Assembly (NCBI RefSeq): GCF_015207825.1
Contig: NZ_JADEWC010000026.1
Location: 1 to 51,776, forward strand
Direction: 5' to 3'
DNA: 51,776 nucleotides
DNA from: Cyanobacterium stanieri LEGE 03274
GTDB lineage: Bacteria; Cyanobacteriota; Cyanobacteriia; Cyanobacteriales; Cyanobacteriaceae
The translations under genes were made by a program, and so were the position numbers. Shown here piece by piece: positions 1 to 8,618 of the stretch; the stretch's first letter is position 1, and every line of letters begins with the position of its first letter. The notes below the pieces were generated by a model, which did not search any database, was not told the DNA's origin, and saw nothing but the letters and a program-made list of their open reading frames with translations.

Positions 1-61
1 AAACAATGATCAAACAACACCCCATCTCCTCATCTCCCCATCACCCCTACCCCCCATCACC

Positions 62-562
62 TTAATCCCTACAACCAAGACTATCTCGGGTAGATATGCC
101 CGTCACAGGGTTAACCCCGTCTGCCCTTTCACACATCAAAGAAACCTGATAACGATCTATCACCGCATCGGTAAAATCAGCGCCCGTGATATTGGTATCA
201 TAGAATCTAGTTCTAGTGGCGATCGCCCCTATGAGAATAGCATCACTCAGATCAGAAAAATCAAAAGTAACTCGATCAATCAAAGCCCCAGAAAAATTAA
301 CCCCATGTAGGTCAGCATCCAACAAAACACTTTCGGTCATCATAGCATTAGTCAAATCAGAATTGCGCATAGATACCCGTCTCATGCTAGAAGCAGCAAA
401 CACCGCCCCCACTAACTCTTGATTAGAAAAATCTTGATCATCCAAATCCGCATAGGTTAAATTCACCATCTCTTGGGCATAGGCAGGGGTGGCACTACCA
501 AGAATAAAACCAATGGCGAGGAATAAAACTATAACTATTTTCAAAAAACGATTCATAAACAT
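62..562 (-). CDS. Secreted (probably thylakoid-lumen) pentapeptide-repeat protein
   Basis: This 166-residue protein opens with a hydrophobic signal peptide that ends near the cleavage-like sequence TPAYAQE, so export to the lumen or periplasm is likely. Residues about 35-135 are made of degenerate A(D/N)LXX-type pentapeptide repeats (for example [24 protein letters not shown]), which normally fold as a right-handed quadrilateral beta-helix. The C-terminus has two cysteines (CERADG and LGCRD) that could form a disulfide. No catalytic domain is visible and the role is unknown; small lumenal pentapeptide proteins are common in cyanobacteria and chloroplasts. It lies 33 bp downstream of the SLH lipoprotein on the same strand, so the two may be co-transcribed. 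The start could be the ATG at 562 or the one two codons later. Confidence 0.85.
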   Translation of the reverse strand: MFMNRFLKIVIVLFLAIGFILGSATPAYAQEMVNLTYADLDDQDFSNQELVGAVFAASSMRRVSMRNSDLTNAMMTESVLLDADLHGVNFSGALIDRVTFDFSDLSDAILIGAIATRTRFYDTNITGADFTDAVIDRYQVSLMCERADGVNPVTGISTRDSLGCRD

Positions 563-595
563 AAAATGACAAACTATCTCCTACATGATAAACAA

Positions 596-1726
596 TTACA
601 GTTCATCCAACGAACGAACATCCCCCTGATAACCAAAACGATGGAGAGTGGTGGCCGCCTCAGACTTAGAGACAGTTTTTTGAGGCTGAAAAAGTTTAGT
701 AAAGCCAAAAACACGACGCACATTAGCATTATCCCCATTTTGCCAATCAATATAAAGTTTTTGCCATAACTCAGGACTCATCTGGTTTGCATCTTGAAAA
801 CCCCAAGTTTCTCGGATATTATCGAGGGTAGTAGTGGGGAAACTCTGGCGAAAATCAAAAGGGACTTTCCAAGCGATTAAAGACTCTCTGGTTAAAGGTT
901 GATCAGGGTTAAAGGCGATCGCACTCGGATCATTAGTCAAAGAAGAAGGAATTAACCCAGCATTAGCCAACCCCTGAATATAAGGAAAATCAGGATCACC
1001 CGTTGGCACATCATTAAAAACAGCCCCATCATTACCTTCAGCCAAACGAATTAACTTACCACTATCACCACTAAAAATCACATTATTAGCCTTCACCAAC
1101 CAACGGGCATAATCACGACGACTAATCACCTCCCCCCCATTAAGGGACTCATTAGCCCCATCAATTACTCCTACCTGTACCAACTGTTGTAAAGACTCAG
1201 AAGCCCCCACCGTGGGGCTAGAATCCTGCCCAGAATCATCACCTTCCCCCTCAGGGGTAGTCGTATTTTCAGATAAACGACTATCCACCAAACTAAACTC
1301 CGTTTCATCCCCCACAACCTCAAAACCCATGGTTATACTAACCTCACCCCCATCATTCTCCTTCGTCGCCACCAACGAATCATTTTCCACCCTTTCCACC
1401 TGCCAATCAAACCCCAATAAACCCTGCTCATAGGAATCAACAATTAAATTAATCGGATCAGCAGAAGTCCATATAAAGCTATTATTCTCAACCCTTATCA
1501 ACCTTGCCCCCTCATATACAGGAACATCTTCAGGAAAATTCTCAGGTAACTCCAACTCCTCCTCCATAACCATATCTTGCCCCTGTGGTTCATCATTATT
1601 ATTAATTTCTTCCTCCTCCGTCAAACTAGCATCAGGAGAAAACCTAGATTCAAGGCTTTGATTACCACTACAACTAGATATAAACAAAGTAAAAACCAAC
1701 AACACAAAATAACGAGATATAGTCAT
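596..1726 (-). CDS. Lipoprotein with SLH (S-layer homology) region
   Basis: The 376-residue product begins with a lipoprotein signal peptide whose lipobox is ISSC (Cys19 in FISSCSG), so it should be lipid-anchored. An acidic linker rich in Glu, Asp and Asn follows, then a small domain (about 55-150, starting LPENFPEDVPVYEGARL) of the kind found in cyanobacterial envelope lipoproteins. Residues about 175-370 resemble SLH modules (ISRRDYARWLVKAN, FNDVPTGDPDFPYIQGLANAGLI, KSEAATTLHRFGY), which bind cell-wall polymers. A structural or envelope-tethering role is inferred. The upstream 241-bp gap to the PucC-type gene is divergent and AT-rich and probably holds both promoters. Confidence 0.8.
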   Translation of the reverse strand: MTISRYFVLLVFTLFISSCSGNQSLESRFSPDASLTEEEEINNNDEPQGQDMVMEEELELPENFPEDVPVYEGARLIRVENNSFIWTSADPINLIVDSYEQGLLGFDWQVERVENDSLVATKENDGGEVSITMGFEVVGDETEFSLVDSRLSENTTTPEGEGDDSGQDSSPTVGASESLQQLVQVGVIDGANESLNGGEVISRRDYARWLVKANNVIFSGDSGKLIRLAEGNDGAVFNDVPTGDPDFPYIQGLANAGLIPSSLTNDPSAIAFNPDQPLTRESLIAWKVPFDFRQSFPTTTLDNIRETWGFQDANQMSPELWQKLYIDWQNGDNANVRRVFGFTKLFQPQKTVSKSEAATTLHRFGYQGDVRSLDEL

Positions 1727-1967
1727 GTACCTATGAAAATCAAGATCTGTTACATTATATTAGTTATTAGATTTACTTTAAAATTAACCATTTTTAAACT
1801 CCAAAAGACCATCAAAATATCATTTTCCCTAAGTTGATTTAACAACTCTCCTTAACTTTAGTTCAATTAATAACATTCGATTCAAAGACCAAGGAAAAAT
1901 CACACCAGAGGAAAATAATAGATTTTAACGGTCAAAAAATAATAAATAAAAAATAACCCTTTCCAAA

Positions 1968-3431
1968 ATGACCACCAATAACTATCAAAACATTAACATC
2001 GATGACGGTGTCACCTCACCACCACCCCTCAAAATTTTTACCATCCTTCGTCTAGGCTTATTCAATCTTGGAGTCGGTTTAATGGCAGTCTTAACCCTCG
2101 CCGTGTTAAACAGAGTCATGATTACAGAACTAGCTATCCCCGCTAGTATAGCCGCCGGAACTCTTGCCCTGTCGCAACTTGTCGCCCCCATCAGGGTGTG
2201 GTTAGGACAACTTTCCGATGGTAAAAAACTATTTGGCTTCCATCGCACAGGTTACATCCGCACAGGAATCGTCATGGCAGGGATAACAATTTTAATTGCC
2301 GTACAATTGGTATGGATATTAGGAACAAATATAGAGGCTAATAATGGTTGGCAGTGGAATCCCACCACCATTGGAACATCTGTGGGGTTAGGTATTATGT
2401 TCATCCTCCATGGTATTGCCTTGGGGGCAAGTTCTACCCCTTTTACCGCTTTATTAGTAGATATTTCTGAGGAAGAAAGTCGTTCTAAAATTGTCGCAAC
2501 CATTTGGTCAATGTTAATGGTGGGTATCGTCATTGGTGGTATCACAGGCAATATTTTTTTGGGTAATTTAGCCGTAGGAGAGATGGAGGAAAATCCTTTA
2601 ATTTCCGTGGCTGATTTACAAAATCCCATTAATATGCTGTTTCTAATTGTTTCTGGGGTGGTGGTAATTCTCGCTTTAATCGGCACTTGGAATATTGAAA
2701 AAAAATATTCTCGTTTTCATCTGCGCACCAGTAACGAAGCAAGGGAGCAAAATATCGGATTACGGGAGGCTTTAAGGGTGTTAACTTCTTCTCGTCAAAC
2801 GGGTATCTTTTTCTTTTTTCTGATGATGGTAACTACTAGCCTATTTATGCAAGAGTCAGTTTTAGAACCCTATGGGGGGGATGTATTTGGTATGGGCATT
2901 GGTGAAACCACCCTGCTTAATTCTTTTTGGGGGGTAGGAATTTTATTGGGTTATAGTGCTACTGGTTTTTTGGTAGTGCCTCGTATTGGCAAACAAAACA
3001 CTGCTAGAATTGGTTGTTTGTTGGTGGCTATCTGTTTTCTATTAATTATTTTTTCAGGTTTAACCCAAAATGAAGGGATTCTCAAGGGTACAATGATTTT
3101 ATTTGGCATTGCCGCTGGGGTGACAACCATTGGTTCTTTAAGTTTAATGTTAGATTTAACTGTAGCCGAAACCGCAGGAACTTTTGTGGGGGCGTGGGGT
3201 TTATCTCAGGCTATGGCTCGGGGCATTGCGATCGCCCTCGGGGGTTGGGTTTTAGATATTGGTAAGTTAATATTTGGCTCAAATCTTTGGTTAGCTTATA
3301 GTAGTGTCTTTTTTTGCGAAGCCTTGGTGGCATTGGGGGCGATTCTGCTTCTTAATCAAGTCAGTGTCAAAGAATTTAAGGAATCTACCCGTAAAGCTAC
3401 AGAATTAGTCATGGAAGGGGATTTGGATTAA
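1968..3431 (+). CDS. PucC/BCD-family major facilitator (chlorophyll-complex associated)
   Basis: This 487-residue polytopic membrane protein has about twelve hydrophobic segments and the PucC-family arrangement, including RLGLFNLGVGLMAVL in TM1 and QLVAPIRVWLGQLSDG after TM2. The family (PF03209, BCD family) includes the bacterial PucC and LhaA proteins, which help assemble light-harvesting complexes. The cyanobacterial members are thought to act in pigment or antenna handling, but their substrate is not established. The length is normal and the ATG start gives a full N-terminus. Third-base composition changes along the gene: the first third favours C and the remainder favours T and G. Confidence 0.85.
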   Translation: MTTNNYQNINIDDGVTSPPPLKIFTILRLGLFNLGVGLMAVLTLAVLNRVMITELAIPASIAAGTLALSQLVAPIRVWLGQLSDGKKLFGFHRTGYIRTGIVMAGITILIAVQLVWILGTNIEANNGWQWNPTTIGTSVGLGIMFILHGIALGASSTPFTALLVDISEEESRSKIVATIWSMLMVGIVIGGITGNIFLGNLAVGEMEENPLISVADLQNPINMLFLIVSGVVVILALIGTWNIEKKYSRFHLRTSNEAREQNIGLREALRVLTSSRQTGIFFFFLMMVTTSLFMQESVLEPYGGDVFGMGIGETTLLNSFWGVGILLGYSATGFLVVPRIGKQNTARIGCLLVAICFLLIIFSGLTQNEGILKGTMILFGIAAGVTTIGSLSLMLDLTVAETAGTFVGAWGLSQAMARGIAIALGGWVLDIGKLIFGSNLWLAYSSVFFCEALVALGAILLLNQVSVKEFKESTRKATELVMEGDLD

Positions 3432-3453
3432 ATACACTTTTGAATGGTAATAC

Positions 3454-3591
3454 TTAAGGTGCGCTGGAAAAATAGAGTCTTGATGTTAATTGATGATTTT
3501 GTTTGCCCCGCACAGTGGATTTATGTTTTAGACAGTTTGCTTTTCTAAAAGTCTTACCGCATAAAGATTGTGCCATTCGATAGCTTTTCAT
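3454..3591 (-). pseudogene. Short ORF, possible remnant of a pentapeptide-repeat gene
   Basis: A 45-codon ORF on the minus strand begins MKSYRMAQSLCGKTFRKANC. The first 20 residues resemble the opening of many cyanobacterial pentapeptide proteins (a short lead, then G-x-x-F-x-x-A-N-L), but the following residues lose the repeat pattern and the ORF stops. There is no convincing ribosome site. It may be a decayed gene fragment or a chance ORF. Confidence 0.22.
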
Positions 3592-3631
3592 TCCAATATT
3601 GATTGACTATATGTGTTGAAATCGAATTATT

Positions 3632-4675
3632 TTAAAATAAACTTAGTTGTTTTTGGGGATGCAACCTAACTCTTTCTTGATATTTATCAATGGGATTATG
3701 TATTTGCTTTTTAATGGCCGTTGCTAAATGAAAAGCCAACTGACAAGGTACGGCATTTCCCACCATTTTATAACCTGCGTTGACGTTATCATAATAAAAA
3801 ATATGATCATCATCAAAAGTTTGAATCCTCGCACATTCCCTAACACTCAAACGACGATAAAGATGTTCATAACCAGAGGCAAAAATGCGTTTATCTTTAT
3901 CCACTAAGGGCATTTTGGGGGCTTGGGGGTGAATTGGTGCATGTCTTCCCCCAGCCTGAATAGTAAAAGAAGGCTCATCCCAACTTCTTACCCTATTACG
4001 AGACATATAAATGCTGGAAAATCCTCCTGCTAAATATTCATGATTAGCAATTAAACATTTATCACCATTGGTATAGGTTTTGTTAACTGCAGGGATAGCA
4101 CTATTTTTTAAATCCCAAATAGCGTCTTTTAGCACTTTTGATTTATCAATTTTTTTGGGAAATTCAAACTCAAAATTTAAATCATTTCTAATACCAACAA
4201 AAAAGACTCTTTTACGGTCTTGCGGTACGCCATAATCCACTGCATTTAAAAGGGAAAAAGAGAGAATATAACCAGTATCCATAAACAACTTTTGAATATC
4301 ATATAGGGCTTGATGATGTCTTTTAGCTAACATTCCCGACACATTTTCTGCTAAAAAGAATAATGGTTTTTTATCTCCTAAAATTCTAATGAATTCAAAA
4401 AATAGTTGACCTCTTTTATCTTCAATACCTCTTAATGCCCCTGCTTCGCTCCAACTTTGACAGGGAGGCCCGCCGATAATACCATCACAATCGGGGATTT
4501 CATCGGAAGGAATTTTGGTTATGGAGCGTTGATCTAAATAAGTATTAGGAAAATTATTTCTAAAAGTTTGCCAAATATCTTTGTCATATTCATTGGCCCA
4601 AATAGTAGAAAAATCTGCTTTTTCAAAACCTTTATCTAATCCTCCAGCTCCTGAAAATAAGGATACTATTTTCAC
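3632..4675 (-). CDS. DNA (cytosine-5) methyltransferase, HaeIII/NgoPII-like, predicted GGCC specificity
   Basis: The 347-residue protein carries the C5-methyltransferase motifs in order: motif I LFSGAGGLDKGF (SAM binding), motif IV GGPPCQSWSE with catalytic Cys72, motif VI ENV, motif VIII QDRKRVF and motif X GNAVP. The region around motif IV and the target-recognition part (RNRVRSWDEPSFT, HPQAPKM, HLYRRLSVRECARIQ) closely match what I recall of M.HaeIII, whose catalytic residue is Cys71. GGCC methylation is therefore predicted. I chose the GTG at 4675 because AAGGAG lies 8 bases upstream and the protein then starts directly at motif I. An upstream in-frame ATG at 4726 would add 17 residues encoded by a dispersed repeat. 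No restriction endonuclease gene is adjacent, so it looks like an orphan methyltransferase. Confidence 0.92.
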   Translation of the reverse strand: MKIVSLFSGAGGLDKGFEKADFSTIWANEYDKDIWQTFRNNFPNTYLDQRSITKIPSDEIPDCDGIIGGPPCQSWSEAGALRGIEDKRGQLFFEFIRILGDKKPLFFLAENVSGMLAKRHHQALYDIQKLFMDTGYILSFSLLNAVDYGVPQDRKRVFFVGIRNDLNFEFEFPKKIDKSKVLKDAIWDLKNSAIPAVNKTYTNGDKCLIANHEYLAGGFSSIYMSRNRVRSWDEPSFTIQAGGRHAPIHPQAPKMPLVDKDKRIFASGYEHLYRRLSVRECARIQTFDDDHIFYYDNVNAGYKMVGNAVPCQLAFHLATAIKKQIHNPIDKYQERVRLHPQKQLSLF

Positions 4676-4693
4676 TTTTATATCTCCTTTTTT

Positions 4694-4782
4694 ATACCAA
4701 ATCCGATTAGTAAAGTTTACTATCACCCACTGTATAATTTATTACACGGCTCATAATTAACGTTCAATAAATTGAACTAAAG
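4694..4782 (-). repeat. Two-hairpin dispersed repeat, copy 1 (full length)
   Basis: On the minus strand it runs from CTTTAGTTCAATTTATTGAAC through a second palindrome starting CCGTGTAAT to TCGGATTTGGTAT. Both outer ends are shared with the copy at 21771-21860. It sits directly upstream of the methyltransferase start and probably contains or displaces its promoter. Confidence 0.75.
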
Positions 4783-4850
4783 TTAGTTGTTTTAATATCT
4801 TCGTTAATTATTTTTTTTGCTCCGACTTTTCGATCTTTTTTATCAGAAAA

Positions 4851-4900
4851 AAACTACCCTTTCACTAAACTTATAAACTGTTCAATAATTAGGGTAGTTT
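4851..4900. repeat. Perfect 10-bp inverted repeat with 30-base loop
   Basis: AAACTACCCT at 4851-4860 is matched by its exact reverse complement AGGGTAGTTT at 4891-4900. It could be a hairpin or the ends of a very small mobile repeat. No T-tract follows, so a terminator role is unlikely. Confidence 0.6.
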
Positions 4901-4924
4901 AATCTGAATTATAAATAATATTTT

Positions 4925-5104
4925 TAACCTCAATTCGGGATAATTATTATTAGTCTAGTTTACTATCATGCTTGACGATAAAAACTTTACAACGGTTTTA
5001 AAATTGTTAAATAATAGCCAGAAATAGTGAAAAATATTCACCTTACTATTGCCTATTCCCTATTCCCTGCCTTAACTAAAAAATGTTATCCCGAACTCAG
5101 GTTA
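4925..5104. mobile_element. MITE-like element with 19-bp terminal inverted repeats
   Basis: TAACCTCAATTCGGGATAA at 4925-4943 and TTATCCCGAACTCAGGTTA at 5086-5104 are inverted repeats that agree at 17 of 19 positions. They enclose about 140 bp of non-coding AT-rich DNA that includes a heptamer-like run (TATTGCC and TATTCCC units). TTTT flanks both ends and could be a target duplication. Single ends of the same type occur at 21702, 39539 and 43137. Confidence 0.55.
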
Positions 5105-5148
5105 TTTTTATGATTTTTTGATACTTTGAAAATCAGACCATAATAACA

Positions 5149-6546
5149 CTATTCCCTATTCTCAGCTTGAATTAGGGTTTTCAGATTATCGATCGCCCCA
5201 TAGACCTGCTCAAAACCTGTCCCCCCATAGCTATTACGGGCTTTTACCACCTGTTTAGGGGCGATCGCCTCATAAATATCATTTTCAAAGGCAGGATGCA
5301 ACTCTTGCCACTCTGAGAGGGTTAAATCCCTGAGTAACTTACCAGCCTTGAGGGAAGTTTTAACCACCTTACCCACCAAATTATAAGCCTCACGGAAAGG
5401 CACTCCTTTAGAAGCCAAATAATCCGCCACATCCGTCGCATTAGAAAAGTCCTCATTAACCGCCTCCTCTAGTCTGCTAGTACGAAATTCCAACCCCTCA
5501 GATAACAAAATGGTCATAGCTTCTAGGCTACCCTTAACGGTTTTCACCGTATCAAAAATGCCCTCCTTGTCTTCCTGTAAATCCTTGTTATAGGCAAGGG
5601 GTAAACCCTTCATGATGGTTAACAAAGCCTGTAGATGTCCAAAAACACGACCTGTTTTGCCGCGCACCAATTCAGGAATATCGGGATTTTTCTTTTGGGG
5701 CATAATACTAGAACCCGTAGAACAATTATCCTTGAGGGTGATAAAACTAAATTCTTGGGATGCCCATAGAATCATCTCCTCACTGATACGGCTTAAGTGT
5801 ACCATAATCAAGCTAGAGGCGCTCAAAAATTCGATGGCAAAATCCCTGTCACTCACCCCATCAAGGCTATTTTCGTAAATAGAGTTAAAGCCCAATAATT
5901 CCGCACTGTAATGGCGATCAATGGGGAAAGTAGTACCAGCGAGCGCACCGCAACCGAGGGGAGATATATTGGTGCGATCGTAAATTTGTGCTAATCTTTG
6001 CCAGTCTCTCTGGGCCATTTGAGCGTATGCCATGAGGTGATGGGCGAGGCTAATAGGTTGCGCCCGTTGTAGGTGAGTATAACCAGGGATAAGGGTTTCC
6101 ACATGATTTTCGGCATGGTTTAACAAGGCTAGTTGCCAGTTTCTGAGCAATCCTTGAATTTGTTGAATTTGATCCCGTAAATACAAACGAATGTCCGTAC
6201 CGACTTGGTCATTGCGCGATCGCCCCGTATGCAACTTTTTACCCACCGCACCGACAATTTCCGTTAATCTTCTTTCCACGGCAAAATGGACATCTTCTTC
6301 TTCTACCCCCGGGTTAAAATTCCCTGCCCCATATTCCTGCCTAATTTGCTCTAATCCTTTTACCAGGGTTTCCCCTTCCTCGGGGGTGATAATTCCTGTT
6401 TTTGCCAACATTTTGGCATGGGCCACAGATCCCGTTAAGTCGTATTCAATTAATTCAATATCAAAACCTATACTAGCATTAAATTCAGCAATGATAGGAT
6501 TTAAAGAGGTTTCAAAGCGATCGCTCCAGGTCGTTTTTTTAGTCAC
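5149..6546 (-). CDS. argH: Argininosuccinate lyase
   Basis: The 465-residue enzyme cleaves argininosuccinate to arginine and fumarate, the last step of arginine synthesis in the cytoplasm. It has the fumarase/aspartase superfamily signature [12 protein letters not shown] near residue 280, the upstream HTGRSRNDQ substrate-binding motif and a TPLQRAQP-type segment ([12 protein letters not shown]). The length is normal for the family. The start used is GTG at 6546, giving [11 protein letters not shown]; no clear ribosome site is visible and no nearer ATG would preserve the conserved N-terminus. It is not in an operon with other arginine genes. Confidence 0.97.
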   Translation of the reverse strand: MTKKTTWSDRFETSLNPIIAEFNASIGFDIELIEYDLTGSVAHAKMLAKTGIITPEEGETLVKGLEQIRQEYGAGNFNPGVEEEDVHFAVERRLTEIVGAVGKKLHTGRSRNDQVGTDIRLYLRDQIQQIQGLLRNWQLALLNHAENHVETLIPGYTHLQRAQPISLAHHLMAYAQMAQRDWQRLAQIYDRTNISPLGCGALAGTTFPIDRHYSAELLGFNSIYENSLDGVSDRDFAIEFLSASSLIMVHLSRISEEMILWASQEFSFITLKDNCSTGSSIMPQKKNPDIPELVRGKTGRVFGHLQALLTIMKGLPLAYNKDLQEDKEGIFDTVKTVKGSLEAMTILLSEGLEFRTSRLEEAVNEDFSNATDVADYLASKGVPFREAYNLVGKVVKTSLKAGKLLRDLTLSEWQELHPAFENDIYEAIAPKQVVKARNSYGGTGFEQVYGAIDNLKTLIQAENRE

Positions 6547-6675
6547 AATTACTATAAAATTTCAATATTTTTACTATCAAAATCATAAAGCCAAACCCAT
6601 GATAATGAGTAATCAATAATTGAGATATTAAAATACTATCATCGTTGCCTGTTCCCCATTCCCTGTTCCCTATGT

Positions 6676-6707
6676 AAAAAAAACCCCCAGCCATCAAAGA
6701 CTAGGGG
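6676..6707 (-). terminator. Rho-independent terminator of the porin gene
   Basis: Read on the minus strand, a CCCCTAG arm and a CTGGGGG arm enclose a ten-base loop and are followed by eight T residues. It lies 26 bp past the porin stop codon. Confidence 0.75.
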
Positions 6708-6732
6708 AAATGTCATCAAAAATCAGAATTAA

Positions 6733-8295
6733 TTAGAAAGTAAATCTGGTACGAACAACACCCACAACCTCAGTACCATTGCGATCGTCATGGTTAGGAT
6801 TGAAGATAGCATAAACACCAGGGGTGATAGAAACATTACGGCTAATGGGATATTTATATTGACCTTCCAAGATGAAAGAAGTATCTCTTTCAGAACCAAA
6901 AGTTCCACCAGTTACCTTAGGAGGTTGACCACCAGCAACGGTAAATACGGCGCCTTCTTTTAAAGCATCAATGAAGGAAATATTAGCATTCCAGGTAAAT
7001 ACATCAGCATCAGCACCACTTCCATCTTGGGCATCAGCATTACCAAAACCAACCCAACCAGCTACGTTGATATTGGGGCTAACTCTCCAACTGGTTTGAA
7101 GACCAAAATTATCAGTAGAAGTAGGAACACTGCCAAAAGGTCTTCTGGTGAAAGGACTACCAGTGCTACCCACAATGTTAGGGCTATCAGAGAAATAGCT
7201 ACGGGCGTAAGCTAAACCTAAACCGAAGCTATCGGAAGGATTAAAGCCAAGTTGAACCACCGCGCTGAAATCTCCATCAAATAAGCCATTACCATCGCTA
7301 GGATCGGCCGCATTACCAGCAAGATAGGAAGCGCTGATTTCAAACTGATCACTAAATTCATAAACCAAACCTAAACCGCCACCTGAATTTTGACGGAAGA
7401 TTAAGGGGTTGTAACGAGTGCCACGGGCTAAAGAACCACTACCACTACTATCAGTGAAAGGGCTGTAAGGTTCGTGAACATCATCGGTTTCAAAGTCTGT
7501 ACCGATAAAGAAAGTAGCTCTGTCGCCGATGGGGGTACGATAGAAAAGTTTATCTACCACTACGTTATTATCCGGAGTGTTTTGGGCGAAGTTAAGACGA
7601 GTCATATCAGAACCGCTGAGGTTTTGAAGAGCTGGAACGTTTCCAGCTGCTAGACGAGTTCTTAATCTGTCTCTACCAGTGAAGCTAGTATCAAGGGATA
7701 AACGAACACGGTTACTGAAGGTTACTTGTCCGCCAACGTCATCATTTTGAGCCACTAAACCGAAAAGGACTTCACCGTTTAATTTGGTGGTGGTGGAGAA
7801 TTGATTGTCTTCGAGGAAAGCGACTCTGCCTTCGAGGTTGTCAACTCTAGCACCTAGGGCCGCTAGTTCGGTTTCAAATTCAGCAATTAACCTTCTGAGG
7901 GCGGCAATGTCTTCATCGCTAACACCACCAGTGCCGATTAATCTTTCGATGGATTGCATACAAGCATTTAAACCAGCGGCGAATTCATAACGGCTTAAAG
8001 CTCTGTTGCCACGGAAGGTGCGATCGGGATAACCGACGATACATCCGTAACGTTCAACTAAACTTCTTAAGGCTTCATAGGCCCAGTCTGTGGGGGAAAC
8101 ATCGCTAAGTTGGTTAACGGAGGTGACTTGACCTTGAGTGTTAGTATCAGAAGAATAGTTGCTGATTTGTTCTAGGGTAAAGTCTGTGTTGTTAATTTCG
8201 TTAGCTTTAACGGATTCAACGGCAGTTCCAGTTAGTAATGTCATAGCCATTACGGTGGAAGCTGAAATGTTGTATTTTTTTAGATTTTTTAACAT
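6733..8295 (-). CDS. SLH-domain outer-membrane porin (cyanobacterial iron-uptake porin/OprB type)
   Basis: This 520-residue outer-membrane protein has a signal peptide (cleavage near VKANEIN), an SLH domain at about 65-115 (DVSPTDWAYEALRSLVERYG, then FRGNRALSRYEFAAGLNACM), and a coiled coil at about 125-165 (EDIAALRRLIAEFETELAAL). A C-terminal beta-barrel ends in the typical aromatic terminal residue (VRTRFTF). This is the architecture of the abundant cyanobacterial porins Slr1841, Slr1908 and Slr0042, which span the outer membrane and tether it to peptidoglycan. They have been linked to passage of inorganic ions including iron. The gene is monocistronic with its own terminator and faces a 323-bp regulatory gap upstream. 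Confidence 0.92.
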   Translation of the reverse strand: MLKNLKKYNISASTVMAMTLLTGTAVESVKANEINNTDFTLEQISNYSSDTNTQGQVTSVNQLSDVSPTDWAYEALRSLVERYGCIVGYPDRTFRGNRALSRYEFAAGLNACMQSIERLIGTGGVSDEDIAALRRLIAEFETELAALGARVDNLEGRVAFLEDNQFSTTTKLNGEVLFGLVAQNDDVGGQVTFSNRVRLSLDTSFTGRDRLRTRLAAGNVPALQNLSGSDMTRLNFAQNTPDNNVVVDKLFYRTPIGDRATFFIGTDFETDDVHEPYSPFTDSSGSGSLARGTRYNPLIFRQNSGGGLGLVYEFSDQFEISASYLAGNAADPSDGNGLFDGDFSAVVQLGFNPSDSFGLGLAYARSYFSDSPNIVGSTGSPFTRRPFGSVPTSTDNFGLQTSWRVSPNINVAGWVGFGNADAQDGSGADADVFTWNANISFIDALKEGAVFTVAGGQPPKVTGGTFGSERDTSFILEGQYKYPISRNVSITPGVYAIFNPNHDDRNGTEVVGVVRTRFTF

Positions 8296-8618
8296 GATGA
8301 TAAAAAGTTCCTCACACCTTTTTGGTTTTACGTTCTGCTATTATATTTGTTACTCTCTACAATTGTCTTTTACCGTAAGTAAAAGTTAGATTATTGCGAG
8401 TATATGTCAACAGACTTAATAGCATACTATATTGAGTTTAAATGATCAAGATTAAGGTAAGTTTAATTGTTGTTGACAAATTTGATCCCGTGACACAGGG
8501 CGATCGCCCCTAACCTTAAAATGCAACATAAGATCATCAATTGCTATGATATTTGAGCGATTATGGTTAATATTTCTGATAATTTGCATAATTAATTTGG
8601 ATTACACAAAAGAAGAAG
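8296..8618. other. 323-bp divergent promoter region
   Basis: This gap separates the divergent porin and glycosidase genes and has no gene of its own. It holds an inverted repeat (8368-8384), a consensus-like minus-strand -35 element (TTGACA, 8405-8410) and one HIP1 site. Confidence 0.6.
8368..8410 (-). promoter_or_regulatory. Candidate control region of the porin gene
   Basis: TTGACA occurs on the minus strand at 8405-8410. Downstream of it in the direction of the porin is an inverted repeat, TTTTAC-N5-GTAAAA (8368-8384), of operator-like form. No -10 element of good quality sits at 16-18 bp, so the assignment is tentative. Confidence 0.3.

Larger units (their letters stand above)
4676..5148. 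other. 473-bp gene-free gap filled with repeats
   Basis: This AT-rich interval between the methyltransferase and argH holds no credible ORF. It contains one copy of the two-hairpin dispersed repeat (4694-4782), a separate long hairpin (4851-4900) and a MITE-like element with inverted ends (4925-5104). Confidence 0.8.

Noticed and set aside
1857-1882. Further copy of the two-hairpin repeat (CTTTAGTTCAATTAATAACATTCG)
   Set aside because: Only the first arm is recognisable and the second palindrome is absent, so it was not listed as a copy.
4676-4726. N-terminal extension of the methyltransferase to the ATG at 4726
   Set aside because: The extra residues are encoded by a dispersed repeat, and a GTG with a strong AAGGAG site starts the protein exactly at conserved motif I.
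5090-5148. Terminator of argH in an AT-rich hairpin (GATTTT and AAAATC arms)
   Set aside because: The stem is only six A-T-rich pairs and no distinct T-tract follows, so it cannot be separated from background AT-rich sequence.
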